Assembly: GCF_030929555.1 (NCBI RefSeq)
Contig: NZ_JAVFVT010000040.1
Coordinates: 1 to 64,000 of the forward strand
Origin: Paenibacillus sp. LHD-117
GTDB taxonomy: Bacteria > Bacillota > Bacilli > Paenibacillales > Paenibacillaceae
DNA: 64,000 nucleotides
Direction: 5' to 3'
How positions within the stretch are numbered: the first letter of the stretch is position 1; each line of letters opens with the position of its first letter. Positions 46,601-53,400 of the stretch are shown here, piece after piece. The notes below the pieces were generated by a model. It was given only the letters and a program-made list of their open reading frames with translations. It had not been told where the DNA came from and ran no database searches. The position numbers and the translations under genes were made by a program.

Positions 46601-46986
46601 TCGCCGAATAAACCGAATAGATTTTCGACGATTTCGCGATCCGGCGAGCTGTTCAAATAAACTTTGCCCTTGCTTTCAAGATGATGCGAACGCAGCAATC
46701 CGCTGTTCATTCGCTCTTCGATGGCGATCAGCGCGGCTGCCGAATGTTTGCAGAACAAGTCTTCCGCTAGAAAGGACAGACATCCGCATTCCGGTTCGAC
46801 GAGTCCATCGTTTCTTAGACGGACATGCACCGCATATGGCCGATTGGCTTGCACGGTAGCCGTGTAACGGTCGTCGCCGGACAACACGATGGATACTTTG
46901 CCGTCAAGCACGTAAGCGGCTCCCCTGTCGTAGTTGGTTTGGCCGCAAAGCTGGATGATCTGTCGGCGGGTCAGTGAAACGGGCAT
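43663..46986 (-). CDS. SWIM zinc finger SNF2-family helicase
   Basis: 1107 residues. A SWIM finger near 65-85 shows CGCLSF with FCKHSAAALIA (CxC...CxH). A bacterial SNF2 accessory region follows, then the helicase: motif I DEMGLGKTVQS near 675, motif II LDEAQAFKN, motif III ALTGTPIENRLDELWS, and the C-terminal helicase domain ending in WWNPAVEQQAADRAHRIGQ. It should be a DNA-dependent ATPase that remodels nucleoprotein or RNA polymerase complexes; its exact bacterial role is poorly known. The start at 46986 (MPVSLTRRQ) follows AAGGAGATCAAG; the open frame extends 14 codons further without a ribosome site. Confidence 0.93.
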   Translation of the reverse strand: MPVSLTRRQIIQLCGQTNYDRGAAYVLDGKVSIVLSGDDRYTATVQANRPYAVHVRLRNDGLVEPECGCLSFLAEDLFCKHSAAALIAIEERMNSGLLRSHHLESKGKVYLNSSPDREIVENLFGLFGDQPRRAGVSRALRDDRTALTAEFGCHLIPSADGQHRIGLELRVGLQKPYIVQRLPEFLMHIDQRRDYPLAKLFRYDPKQHRFLPEDELVIHKLITVIRQDEQYKTTVLHGKLPPSHTVQDQRLLIVPPHGWEELLSALLAARELKTEVHQEANRSRSKPASYGKPLVNRPEERLPVSFGLDRSEQQEGYALTSSGIKDLILLEAYGMAFLRGTFYRMPSARLIQLAKLKELLFSDLRDTLEEETVCIAPEQMERFMERVVPSLMKLGELKLAAAISDRIWVQPLKARMYLDRIRGRLLAGLEFQYGDIVINPLEQADKPRGAERILMRDAEKESNILNLFEQEGFVRTEGGFVMEGDDDEFLFLHEIVPRLEELLTVYATAAVKLRIVADPIPPKISLSWDERTDWLEFKFNMDGIAEKEIKAVVQAVEAKKPYYKLATGALLPLKTEAFEAMLRVMNGVGLHHLALHGDMARVPIGKAAALLDMPHAGSVKLNRPLKELLDSLRDPERLDFPLPASLGPVLRDYQKTGFQWMKTLAAYRFGGILADEMGLGKTVQSIAFLLSVVQDIRASGKPALIVSPASLMYNWRGELERFAPGLVAVIADGSKEEREDALDWTAGGQTPDVVIVSYPLLRRDRDLYAAQRFHTLILDEAQAFKNANTQTAEAVRALQAEFRFALTGTPIENRLDELWSIFRAVFPGLFPDLRQFGELTREEVARRSRPFLLRRLKSDVLKELPEKIETLQSSELLPEQKTLYAAYLAKLRQDSLKHLDSDDFGKARIKILAGITRLRQLCCHPALFVEGYQGSSAKFEQLLELVEECRSTGKRALVFSQFTEMLGLIGRELGFRGVPYFYLDGSTPAAERVELCNRFNDGERELFLLSLKAGGTGLNLTGADTVILYDLWWNPAVEQQAADRAHRIGQRNVVQIIRLVSEGTVEDKMVELQQRKMSLIDEVLSPDGNASSSLTEADLRELLSIGI

Positions 46987-47089
46987 CTTGATCTCCTTTT
47001 GGCAATGATTTGAAATTTTTCCGAACAAACGTTAAACTACGGTCAATATTATTATAGTACATCCGGACGGCAAAGAGGAGGAAGGGCAA

Positions 47090-47620
47090 ATGGCAACGTT
47101 CGATGAACGGGAACGGGTGGGCGAAGATGGAACGGCAAGGGATTTGGCCGATCGCGGACTGCCTGCTTCGATACGATCGTTCATGAAGCTTCGCCACGAG
47201 ACAATCGTTCTTGCGGAGCATGCGCCGGAGGAACGGCTGAACGACATTCCCGCCGGGCGGGCCGCCAGCCTGAGATGGTTGATCGGGCATGTGCTCGTCG
47301 TGTGGGATCATGGCCTCTTCCCGAAAGTGGGCGATTCGTGGAGGCTGCCCCCGCATTACCATACTTTATTTCCGGAAGGGAGCAGTCCGGGCAATTGGAC
47401 GGTCATGCCTCCTTCTCTCGATGAATTGCTTCGAAGGCTTCGCATCCAGAAGGACGACATTCTCGACGCGACGGAACGGCATCTTGACTATCCGCTCGCG
47501 GAGCCGTTCCTCGACTTCGCGACGGTGGGCGAAGCGTTCGATTATTTGGCGGGGGAAGAACGCCGGTGCTTGAACGAAATGCGTGCCGTCGTTGCTGCTT
47601 TCGATGTACCGCTTCAGTAA
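47090..47620 (+). CDS. DinB-like four-helix protein
   Basis: 176 residues, helical, with ASLRWLIGHVLVVWDHGLF, which provides the His pair common in DinB/YfiT-type metal-binding bundles, and a final helix (EAFDYLAGEERRCLNEM). Many members are thiol transferases using bacillithiol, but the substrate is not predictable. AGGAAGGGC precedes the ATG. It is divergent from the SNF2 gene. Confidence 0.75.
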   Translation: MATFDERERVGEDGTARDLADRGLPASIRSFMKLRHETIVLAEHAPEERLNDIPAGRAASLRWLIGHVLVVWDHGLFPKVGDSWRLPPHYHTLFPEGSSPGNWTVMPPSLDELLRRLRIQKDDILDATERHLDYPLAEPFLDFATVGEAFDYLAGEERRCLNEMRAVVAAFDVPLQ

Positions 47621-47650
47621 CGGCCAAACGAAAACTTTTGCGGCACGGGT

Positions 47651-47679
47651 TTGACTTCGGAAACTGTATATAATAAAAT
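47651..47679 (+). promoter_or_regulatory. Candidate sigma-A promoter
   Basis: TTGACT and TAAAAT are spaced 17 bases, 32 bases before the LLM oxidoreductase start. Confidence 0.6.
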
Positions 47680-47710
47680 TACAGTATCTTAAAGTCAGCA
47701 GGTGATGATA

Positions 47711-48745
47711 ATGGCAAAAAAAGAACCGCAACGGCAGCCGAACAAGCTGCATTCCTCATTCGGCATTCCGTTATCCGTGCTGGACGTCGCACCGATCATC
47801 CAAGGCGGGACGGTAGCGGAATCGCTCCGCAACTCGCTTGATTTGGCACAACATGCCGAGAGCTGGGGATACAATCGTTATTGGCTCGCGGAACATCATA
47901 ATTCGCCTAGCATCGCAAGCTCCGCCACGTCGGTCGTCATCGGCCATGTGGCCGCGGGCACTTCGCATATCCGCGTCGGCGCAGGCGGCATCATGCTGCC
48001 GAACCACGCACCGCTTGTCATCGCCGAGCAATTCGGGACGCTAGAGGCTTTGTTCCCGGGCCGGATCGATCTCGGGCTAGGGCGAGCTCCCGGCACGGAT
48101 CAGCTGACGGCGACCGCGCTTCGCGGCGAGCGGGGCACGAACGGCGGCAACTTCCCGGAACAGCTGGAGCAGCTCCGGGCATTCATCGATCCGGAAGGAG
48201 CCGATAAAGCGATGGCGGTGAGGGCGATTCCGGGCGAAGGCGCGGACATCCCGATCTGGCTGCTGGGCTCCAGCGATTTCAGCGCGCAGCTCGCGGGCAA
48301 GCTTGGTCTGCCTTTTGCCTTCGCGGGCCACTTCTCCCCGACGTACACGGTTCCCGCAATGAAGCTGTACCGCAGCGTCTTCCAGCCTTCAGCCGTGCTG
48401 GACGAACCGTACGGCATGGTGGCCGTCAACGTCGTGGCGGCGGATACCGACGAGGAAGCCGCCTATCTTGCGACCTCCATGCAGCAGCTTTTCCTTGGCT
48501 TTGTCCGGGGCCGCCCGGGGCCGCTGCCGCCGCCGGTACGTGACATGGAAGCATTGTGGACGCAGCAAGAGAAATACATGCTGCAGCAACAGCTTGGCTC
48601 TTCGATCGCGGGCAGTCCCGCAACGGTGAAGGCAAAGCTCGAGCAATATATCGAAGCGACCGGCGCCGACGAAATCATGGTCGCTGCCCACATTTACGAC
48701 CATGCGGCGCGCGTACGTTCTTACGAGATTATCGCGGGGCTGTGA
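47711..48745 (+). CDS. LLM-class flavin-dependent oxidoreductase (YwcH/MsnO8 type)
   Basis: 344 residues with the bacterial luciferase-like barrel: [42 protein letters not shown] and the C-terminal [20 protein letters not shown]. The family uses FMNH2 to oxidise small organic molecules; the substrate is unknown. ATG 47711 (MAKKEPQ) is 6 bases from AGGTG; GTG 47702 and ATG 47705 are in frame. A sigma-A-like promoter lies just upstream and a stem-loop follows. Confidence 0.9.
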   Translation: MAKKEPQRQPNKLHSSFGIPLSVLDVAPIIQGGTVAESLRNSLDLAQHAESWGYNRYWLAEHHNSPSIASSATSVVIGHVAAGTSHIRVGAGGIMLPNHAPLVIAEQFGTLEALFPGRIDLGLGRAPGTDQLTATALRGERGTNGGNFPEQLEQLRAFIDPEGADKAMAVRAIPGEGADIPIWLLGSSDFSAQLAGKLGLPFAFAGHFSPTYTVPAMKLYRSVFQPSAVLDEPYGMVAVNVVAADTDEEAAYLATSMQQLFLGFVRGRPGPLPPPVRDMEALWTQQEKYMLQQQLGSSIAGSPATVKAKLEQYIEATGADEIMVAAHIYDHAARVRSYEIIAGL

Positions 48746-48770
48746 GAATACCTATATTGCGGTGAAAAAG

Positions 48771-48810
48771 AATCGGGAAGGACGCATCCTGGCGCTCCTC
48801 CCGATTTATT
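48771..48810 (+). terminator. Stem-loop, probable terminator
   Basis: AATCGGG and CCCGATT with further GGA/TCC pairing, followed by TTATTT. Confidence 0.6.
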
Positions 48811-48811
48811 T

Positions 48812-48855
48812 AAATATAAGAAAGTATAAGTTTTCTCTATACTGGGCTTATATTT
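48812..48855. repeat. Nested AT-rich palindrome
   Basis: AAATATAAG (48812) pairs with CTTATATTT (48847) and an inner AGTATA pairs with TATACT. It lies between converging genes directly after the stem-loop of the oxidoreductase gene. Role unknown; it could be the terminator for the opposite gene. Confidence 0.55.
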
Positions 48856-48928
48856 CTCGGAATGAAACGCGCCGCGCCGCAAAGGACGGCGACAGCCGTT
48901 TCACCTTGTTTGGTATGCAAGCAGCTTG

Positions 48929-49183
48929 CTACTCCTTGATCGCAGAGGTCCATCCCCAGAAAAACGAGTCGCGATCCCAGGCAGCCTTGCCGCCGTGCAT
49001 TTTTTTGAACGCTTTTTTGACTTCCTTGTCGATGGAAGCATGTCCGCTCTCGTTAACGTAAATATAGGTCTCCCCGTACCGCTTCCGAATATGCTCCACC
49101 GCGTCGGCCTGGTACAACATGCCGGCATGTTTCATTTCATTAAACATCCAAGCCGCTATTTCGTGCGCCTTTGTTTCGCTCAT
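48929..49183 (-). CDS. DUF6953-like small protein
   Basis: 84 residues: MSETKAHEIAAWMFNEMKHA, a basic patch HIRKRYGETYIYVNESG and an aromatic tail RDSFFWGWTSA. GGAGG lies 8 bases before the ATG. It resembles the small cytoplasmic proteins grouped as DUF6953; no catalytic motif is seen and the function is unknown. It is transcribed toward the oxidoreductase gene and ends before the nested palindrome. Confidence 0.75.
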   Translation of the reverse strand: MSETKAHEIAAWMFNEMKHAGMLYQADAVEHIRKRYGETYIYVNESGHASIDKEVKKAFKKMHGGKAAWDRDSFFWGWTSAIKE

Positions 49184-49330
49184 CGTTTTTCCTCCAATGT
49201 ATCGCTCTTGCCGATTGCGTTGCTTTCGGCGGCGAGCTCTATTACTATTTAAATAGAACTTGCGTCATTTGAACACCCCCTATAGGGTTTGCAGATCGAA
49301 TTCATCTATTCGAAGGAGGACGAAGGGGAC

Positions 49331-49972
49331 ATGCCACCATTCCAGCCGCTGCCGCGACCTCAGCCTTCATCCGGGTGGCCGGAGCGGGGCCCGTCCCGGC
49401 GAAACCGCCGGCTGCGCGCGGCATTGCTGATCTTATTCATCCTGACGATCGTGACGTCCGTCATGATGGAATATTCGGATCGGCTCGAGAGGCTGCTGCC
49501 TTTCCTGCGCAAAGAAGTTCCGCCGATCACGGAATTGCATCCCATCGTCATGGAGAAGACGGACTTGCTGATCGAAGAGGCGAAACGTCTCGGAATATCG
49601 GTGGTTATCACCGACGACTTCCGCAGCCATGAAGATCAGAATGCGCTGTACGAGCAGGGCCGGACGCAGAAAGGACCGATCGTGACGCAAGTGCGCGGCG
49701 GAGGTTCGTATCACAATTACGGCCTCGCTATCGATTTTGCTTTGCGCACGAAAGGCGGCCGGATCGTATGGGATATGGAGCATGACGGCAACCGGAACGG
49801 GAAGCCGGATTGGCTCGAGGTCGTCGACGCGGCCAAGAAGCTGGGCTTTAGCTGGGGCGGCGATTGGAAGAGCTTCAAGGACTATCCCCATCTCCAAATG
49901 GACTTCGGTTATTCGATTTCCGAGCTCCGACGCGGTTTCCGGCCGCCGAACGGGGATGAGAAGCCGGAGTGA
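49331..49972 (+). CDS. M15-family peptidoglycan peptidase (CwlK/VanY-like)
   Basis: 213 residues with one membrane segment at about 22-42 and an extracellular domain. Metal-binding pattern: GGGSYHNYGLAIDFAL (His and Asp) and PHLQMDF (second His). DDFRSHEDQNALYEQGR is typical of M15C L-Ala-D-Glu endopeptidases such as CwlK. It should cut peptide stems in the wall. ATG 49331 follows GGAGGACGAAGGGG; a TTG 14 codons upstream is less likely. Confidence 0.9.
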   Translation: MPPFQPLPRPQPSSGWPERGPSRRNRRLRAALLILFILTIVTSVMMEYSDRLERLLPFLRKEVPPITELHPIVMEKTDLLIEEAKRLGISVVITDDFRSHEDQNALYEQGRTQKGPIVTQVRGGGSYHNYGLAIDFALRTKGGRIVWDMEHDGNRNGKPDWLEVVDAAKKLGFSWGGDWKSFKDYPHLQMDFGYSISELRRGFRPPNGDEKPE

Positions 49973-49986
49973 GCCATTGCCGGGCA

Positions 49987-50298
49987 TTAGCTCTTTAATA
50001 GTCCGAAAAGATAATCGACGGAACGCATCGCGTATTCTTTTTGCGCCAATTGTCCATTCTTAAGAAGAACCAGGCACGGCACGCTCTCGATCCGCCACTC
50101 GTCGCGCAGACGGGGCGAGAAGTTGATGTTCGTCTTGTAGAGTGGATAGTCGATTCCAGCGGCTTCGGCGACTTCGAGCATCCGTTCGGCGACTTTGCAG
50201 GTCCCGCATAACGGCGTCGTGAACAGGACGGCCGTTCTTCCGACGTCGGCCGCGGCCAACAGCGCCAATTGCCGTTCATCCAATTCTTTTAGCGGCAT
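49987..50298 (-). CDS. Thioredoxin-like protein
   Basis: 103 residues with a redox CGTC motif (Cys31, Cys34) after LFTTPL and the cis-Pro region VPCLVLLKNG. It is slightly shorter than thioredoxin and resembles the YusE/YtpP group. AAGGAGGCG precedes the ATG. It converges with the M15 gene, whose stop is 14 bases away, and is divergent from the TerC riboswitch region. Confidence 0.88.
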   Translation of the reverse strand: MPLKELDERQLALLAAADVGRTAVLFTTPLCGTCKVAERMLEVAEAAGIDYPLYKTNINFSPRLRDEWRIESVPCLVLLKNGQLAQKEYAMRSVDYLFGLLKS

Positions 50299-50436
50299 GT
50301 TTGGTTTCGCCTCCTTTCGCGGCGGTCATGCATCCATCATATCAAAGGGGCCGCAAAAAAATAAAAATTTTTTTGAAACCGATCGAAACGCTGCGCGTAT
50401 AGAACCCTGTGCAACACGAAAACCGATGATTACCCT

Positions 50437-50572
50437 CCAAAGGGGAGTAGCTGCCACGATAAAGTCGTCATTACGAGAATGTCGAATTCTCCGGCTTTAT
50501 CGGCAATGTCTATACGGCATTGTTAGCGAGACCTTTGCCTTCTATGACGACATAGAGGCAAAGGTCTTTTTT
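50437..50572 (+). promoter_or_regulatory. yybP-ykoY manganese riboswitch
   Basis: The leader has the conserved parts of this class: AAAGGGGAGTAGC near 50439, GTCGTCATTACGAGA near 50465, CGGCATTG near 50515 and TAGCGAGACCTTTGCC leading into a terminator. Manganese binding is expected to open the terminator and switch the TerC gene on. Borders are approximate. Confidence 0.92.
50529..50572 (+). terminator. Riboswitch expression-platform terminator
   Basis: AGACCTTTGCC pairs with GGCAAAGGTCT and is followed by TTTTTT. The left arm overlaps the conserved 3' part of the aptamer, so aptamer and terminator exclude each other. Confidence 0.9.
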
Positions 50573-50626
50573 GCGTGGATAGGGGCTCGTGAGCGGGAAT
50601 CATTAAACCAATTGGGGGGCATGAAA

Positions 50627-51418
50627 ATGGATTTGGGTTTATTGCTTGAGTATGGTTGGGTGCTGCTGGTACTTGTGGCGCTGGAAGGGCTGCTGGCGGC
50701 GGACAACGCGCTCGTGCTGGCGATCATGGTGAAGCACTTGCCGGATGATCAGCGCAAGCGGGCGTTGTTCTACGGGTTGGCGGGAGCGTTCGTGTTCCGA
50801 TTCCTGTCGTTGTTCGTCATTTCGTTCCTGGTCGACGTATGGCAAGTGCAAGCAATCGGCGCCTTGTATTTGCTCTTCATCGCGTTAAATCATATTTTCC
50901 GAAAGGTCGTCGTCAAGAAAGGCGAGGAGTCGGCCGATAAAGAGGCCGGCAAGGAGAAGAAAAAAAGCGGCTTCTGGATGACGGTCTTCAAAGTCGAAGT
51001 CGCGGACATCGCGTTCGCGATCGACTCCATCCTGGCGGCCGTGGCACTTGCGGTAGCGTTGCCGGCATCGGGCTTGCCGAAGATCGGCGGTATGGACGGC
51101 GGACATTTCGCGGTTATTTTCATCGGCGGTTTCGTCGGACTGTTGATCATGCGTTTCGCGGCGTCGTTGTTCGTGAAGCTGCTGGAGAGCAGGCCGAGCC
51201 TGGAAATTGCGGCGTTCTGCATCGTCGGCTGGGTAGGAGTCAAGCTGGCGGTCCACACGCTCGCGCATCCTTCGCTGCATGTCATCCCGCATGATTTTGC
51301 CGAATCGACGGCTTGGAAGCTGACCTTCTACGCGGTGCTCGTGCTGATCGCGGCTTGCGGCTGGTTCATGTCCGGCAGCAAAGAGGGTAAAGACAAAAAA
51401 GCGGTCAAAGCGGTATAA
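50627..51418 (+). CDS. ykoY: TerC-family membrane protein (YkoY-like manganese exporter)
   Basis: 263 residues with about seven membrane segments. The two family acidic motifs are present: LEGLLAADNALVLAIMV near 17 and VEVADIAFAIDSILAAV near 125. By family knowledge these proteins export Mn2+ and supply metal to exported enzymes. The manganese riboswitch directly upstream strongly supports this. ATG 50627 is 7 bases after GGGGGG; ATG 50621 is too close. Confidence 0.93.
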   Translation: MDLGLLLEYGWVLLVLVALEGLLAADNALVLAIMVKHLPDDQRKRALFYGLAGAFVFRFLSLFVISFLVDVWQVQAIGALYLLFIALNHIFRKVVVKKGEESADKEAGKEKKKSGFWMTVFKVEVADIAFAIDSILAAVALAVALPASGLPKIGGMDGGHFAVIFIGGFVGLLIMRFAASLFVKLLESRPSLEIAAFCIVGWVGVKLAVHTLAHPSLHVIPHDFAESTAWKLTFYAVLVLIAACGWFMSGSKEGKDKKAVKAV

Positions 51419-51438
51419 TAAATCCACGATAAATTCGA

Positions 51439-51480
51439 GTTCAAAAAAATACATCGTGATCAAAAGTGGACTTTTTGAAC
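51439..51480. repeat. 42-bp remnant of the GTTCAAAAAGTCC repeat
   Basis: Bases 51455-51480 are the exact reverse complement of the left 26 bases of the element at 17767. With GTTCAAAAA at 51439 they form a hairpin that may act as the terminator of the TerC gene. Confidence 0.75.
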
Positions 51481-51511
51481 AACCTCGTTAAGACAGTGGA
51501 GGAGATTGCGG

Positions 51512-52108
51512 TTGGCACAGCTTTACTACAAATACGGCACGATGAACAGCGGCAAGTCGTTCGAAATCATTAAAGTAGCCCATAATTACGAAGAACAAGG
51601 GAAGCCGGTCCTGATCTATTCCCCGGCCGTCAGCGCCAGGGGCAGCGTCGATCGGGTCGGCTCCCGCGTCGGCTTCGAGCGGGAAGCGATTCCCGTCGCC
51701 GAAGACATGGACATGTACGAGAGCGTCAAGGAACGAATGGCGTCGTCGGGCAGAATCTATTGCGTTCTGATCGACGAAGCGCAGTTCCTGAAGCGGCATC
51801 ACATTCTGGAGCTTACGCGCGTGGTAGACGGGCTGAACGTGCCCGTCATGGCGTTCGGGCTGAAGAACGACTTCCAGAACCATTTGTTCGAAGGCAGCTA
51901 CAACCTGCTGGTCCATGCCGACAAGATCGAAGAGATCAAAACGATCTGCTGGTATTGCGACCGCAAGGCGACGATGGTGATCCGGTTCCGCGACGGAGAG
52001 CCCGTTAATTCGGGCGAGCAGATCCAGATCGGCGGCAACGAGGATTACAAGCCGGTCTGCCGGAAGTGCTACAATCGGGCGTTCGCGGGCGAAACGGGCA
52101 AAGCCTGA
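51512..52108 (+). CDS. tdk: Thymidine kinase
   Basis: 198 residues. P-loop GTMNSGKS, catalytic acid region IDEAQF and zinc-binding CWYC and CRKC pairs define the type II thymidine kinase, which phosphorylates thymidine with ATP in the salvage pathway. I chose TTG 51512 (MAQLYYKYG), 9 bases after GGAGG and matching the usual Bacillus-type N-terminus; the TTG at 51506 is 3 bases away. A strong terminator follows. Confidence 0.95.
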   Translation: MAQLYYKYGTMNSGKSFEIIKVAHNYEEQGKPVLIYSPAVSARGSVDRVGSRVGFEREAIPVAEDMDMYESVKERMASSGRIYCVLIDEAQFLKRHHILELTRVVDGLNVPVMAFGLKNDFQNHLFEGSYNLLVHADKIEEIKTICWYCDRKATMVIRFRDGEPVNSGEQIQIGGNEDYKPVCRKCYNRAFAGETGKA

Positions 52109-52114
52109 CAAGAA

Positions 52115-52153
52115 GAAGCGGCATGGGAATCGCGACATGCCGCTTCTTTTTTT
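52115..52153 (+). terminator. Intrinsic terminator of tdk
   Basis: GAAGCGGCATG and CATGCCGCTTC form a perfect 11-base stem followed by TTTTTTT. Confidence 0.92.
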
Positions 52154-52158
52154 ACCAC

Positions 52159-52212
52159 ATCAGAATGTTTAAGTGCTTTACAGCGATAAAGCGTAAAGAA
52201 GATCATTCTGAT
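52159..52212. repeat. Nested inverted repeat
   Basis: ATCAGAATG (52159) pairs with CATTCTGAT (52204), and GCTTTA (52175) pairs with TAAAGC (52187). It lies between the converging tdk and GNAT genes. The remaining bases 52213-52286 show no gene I can support. Confidence 0.6.
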
Positions 52213-52286
52213 TGGCGATAAAAACCTCCGCTTAAACGCGGTCGCACATCCCCGAAGTACTTCGATAGGAGTTTTTCTCATGGCGC

Positions 52287-52856
52287 TCACTCCCTATTAG
52301 AACGACGATACGCTTTTTCATGGAATTTAGTAATGCTGCGAAACAACAACTTCCCGTCGTCCGGCAACCGATTACTCTCTTCGAAGTTCAAATACATCGC
52401 TTGATAAGGTTCCGGCACCCAAATGTACTGATGAACATAAGCAGCGAGATGGAAACCGTTTCTTTGCCAAAAATGGATTCGCCGGCAGTTTTCCTCGGTT
52501 GGTTCGGATTCCACTTCGACGATGATCCCTTTGCAATTCGCAACTGTGCGAGTCCATTCTTTGATACGGTCAAGCAATTGTCGGCCGTATCCGCTGCCGC
52601 GAAGATCCTTATGAATCGCTATATAATCAATTAGCAAAGCTCCAGCTTGTTGATCAATTCCGGTCAACGCCATCCCTACAATATCTGAGCCCTGGGCAAT
52701 CGTGTGTAGTTGGCACATCCGTTTTTCAAACATGCGGCGAATAATATCGCGGCTTTTTTTGCCGTCAAGAGGAAACGATTGTTCGTAGATTCGCTCGACC
52801 GCGCTCCACCGTGCTTCATTCCAATCGTCGATGATACGGTATTCTAAATCCGTCAA
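52287..52856 (-). CDS. GNAT-family N-acetyltransferase
   Basis: 189 residues. Motif A with acetyl-CoA loop [20 protein letters not shown] is clear, with [20 protein letters not shown] (motif B) after it. The substrate amine is unknown. No close operon partner is convincing. Transcription is toward the tdk terminator. Confidence 0.88.
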   Translation of the reverse strand: MTDLEYRIIDDWNEARWSAVERIYEQSFPLDGKKSRDIIRRMFEKRMCQLHTIAQGSDIVGMALTGIDQQAGALLIDYIAIHKDLRGSGYGRQLLDRIKEWTRTVANCKGIIVEVESEPTEENCRRIHFWQRNGFHLAAYVHQYIWVPEPYQAMYLNFEESNRLPDDGKLLFRSITKFHEKAYRRSNRE

Positions 52857-52958
52857 TCATGTTCACCACTTTCGGAACTGTGCTACAAACATTTTCTAAT
52901 AAGGCTAGCGGTTTGGAGAAATACTTTTTACGGAATAAGACGGGAGGTGAACGATAAC

Positions 52959-53066
52959 TTGAGCACTAAAGCAAAACCAGATAAAACCAATCCAAAGCAT
53001 ACCACGTCCCGCTCTAACGACCCGAATGATCAAGGAAAAAGCAGAGTACAAAAAAATTCGAAGTAA
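52959..53066 (+). CDS. Small hydrophilic 35-residue protein
   Basis: TTG start, 11 bases after GGAGGTGA, the strongest ribosome site of the region. The product is rich in Lys, Ser, Asn and Pro (MSTKAKPDKTNPKHTTS..., ending QKNSK), without hydrophobic core. It looks like the very small basic proteins found in spore formers; no family is recognised. A strong 10-base stem-loop lies 60 bases downstream. The call rests on the ribosome site and composition only. Confidence 0.5.
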   Translation: MSTKAKPDKTNPKHTTSRSNDPNDQGKSRVQKNSK

Positions 53067-53123
53067 CGATAGCATGCCCAGTTAGAAGTTGAAAGCATTA
53101 ACATACCTGGATTACTTAACTGT

Positions 53124-53148
53124 GCAGCCGGTCGTGATGACCGGCTGC
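53124..53148. terminator. Stem-loop, possible terminator
   Basis: GCAGCCGGTC and GACCGGCTGC pair around a 5-base loop; no T-run follows. Confidence 0.45.
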
Positions 53149-53342
53149 TGCTGTGTACATATTCTACTATCGTCCCCTCCAATCGTAACATCCGCATCGC
53201 CCGTATTCCATCTTTAACGGACCGCAGCGCCGCTAGTCGGAGTAATAGAGGAATAGTCGCTTGTCATCAATAAAATGCAATGGGCGAGGTTAAAAGAATC
53301 GAATGAGCGGGACCGGCTCTTGCAGTATACTATAGTTGGAAA

Positions 53343-53356
53343 TGAAAGCGTTATCA
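53343..53356 (+). promoter_or_regulatory. cre box (CcpA operator)
   Basis: TGAAAGCGTTATCA matches the cre consensus at every position. It lies 45 bases before the secreted GH5 gene and probably controls both GH5 and GH3. Confidence 0.82.
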
Positions 53357-53400
53357 TAAATACTTTGAGACAACCCAAAAAGAAGAGGAGATGATGCAAG

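Noticed and set aside
52069-52290. Short minus-strand frame overlapping the GNAT stop by four bases
   Set aside because: It covers the tdk terminator and runs antisense into tdk; no family or conserved motif is visible.
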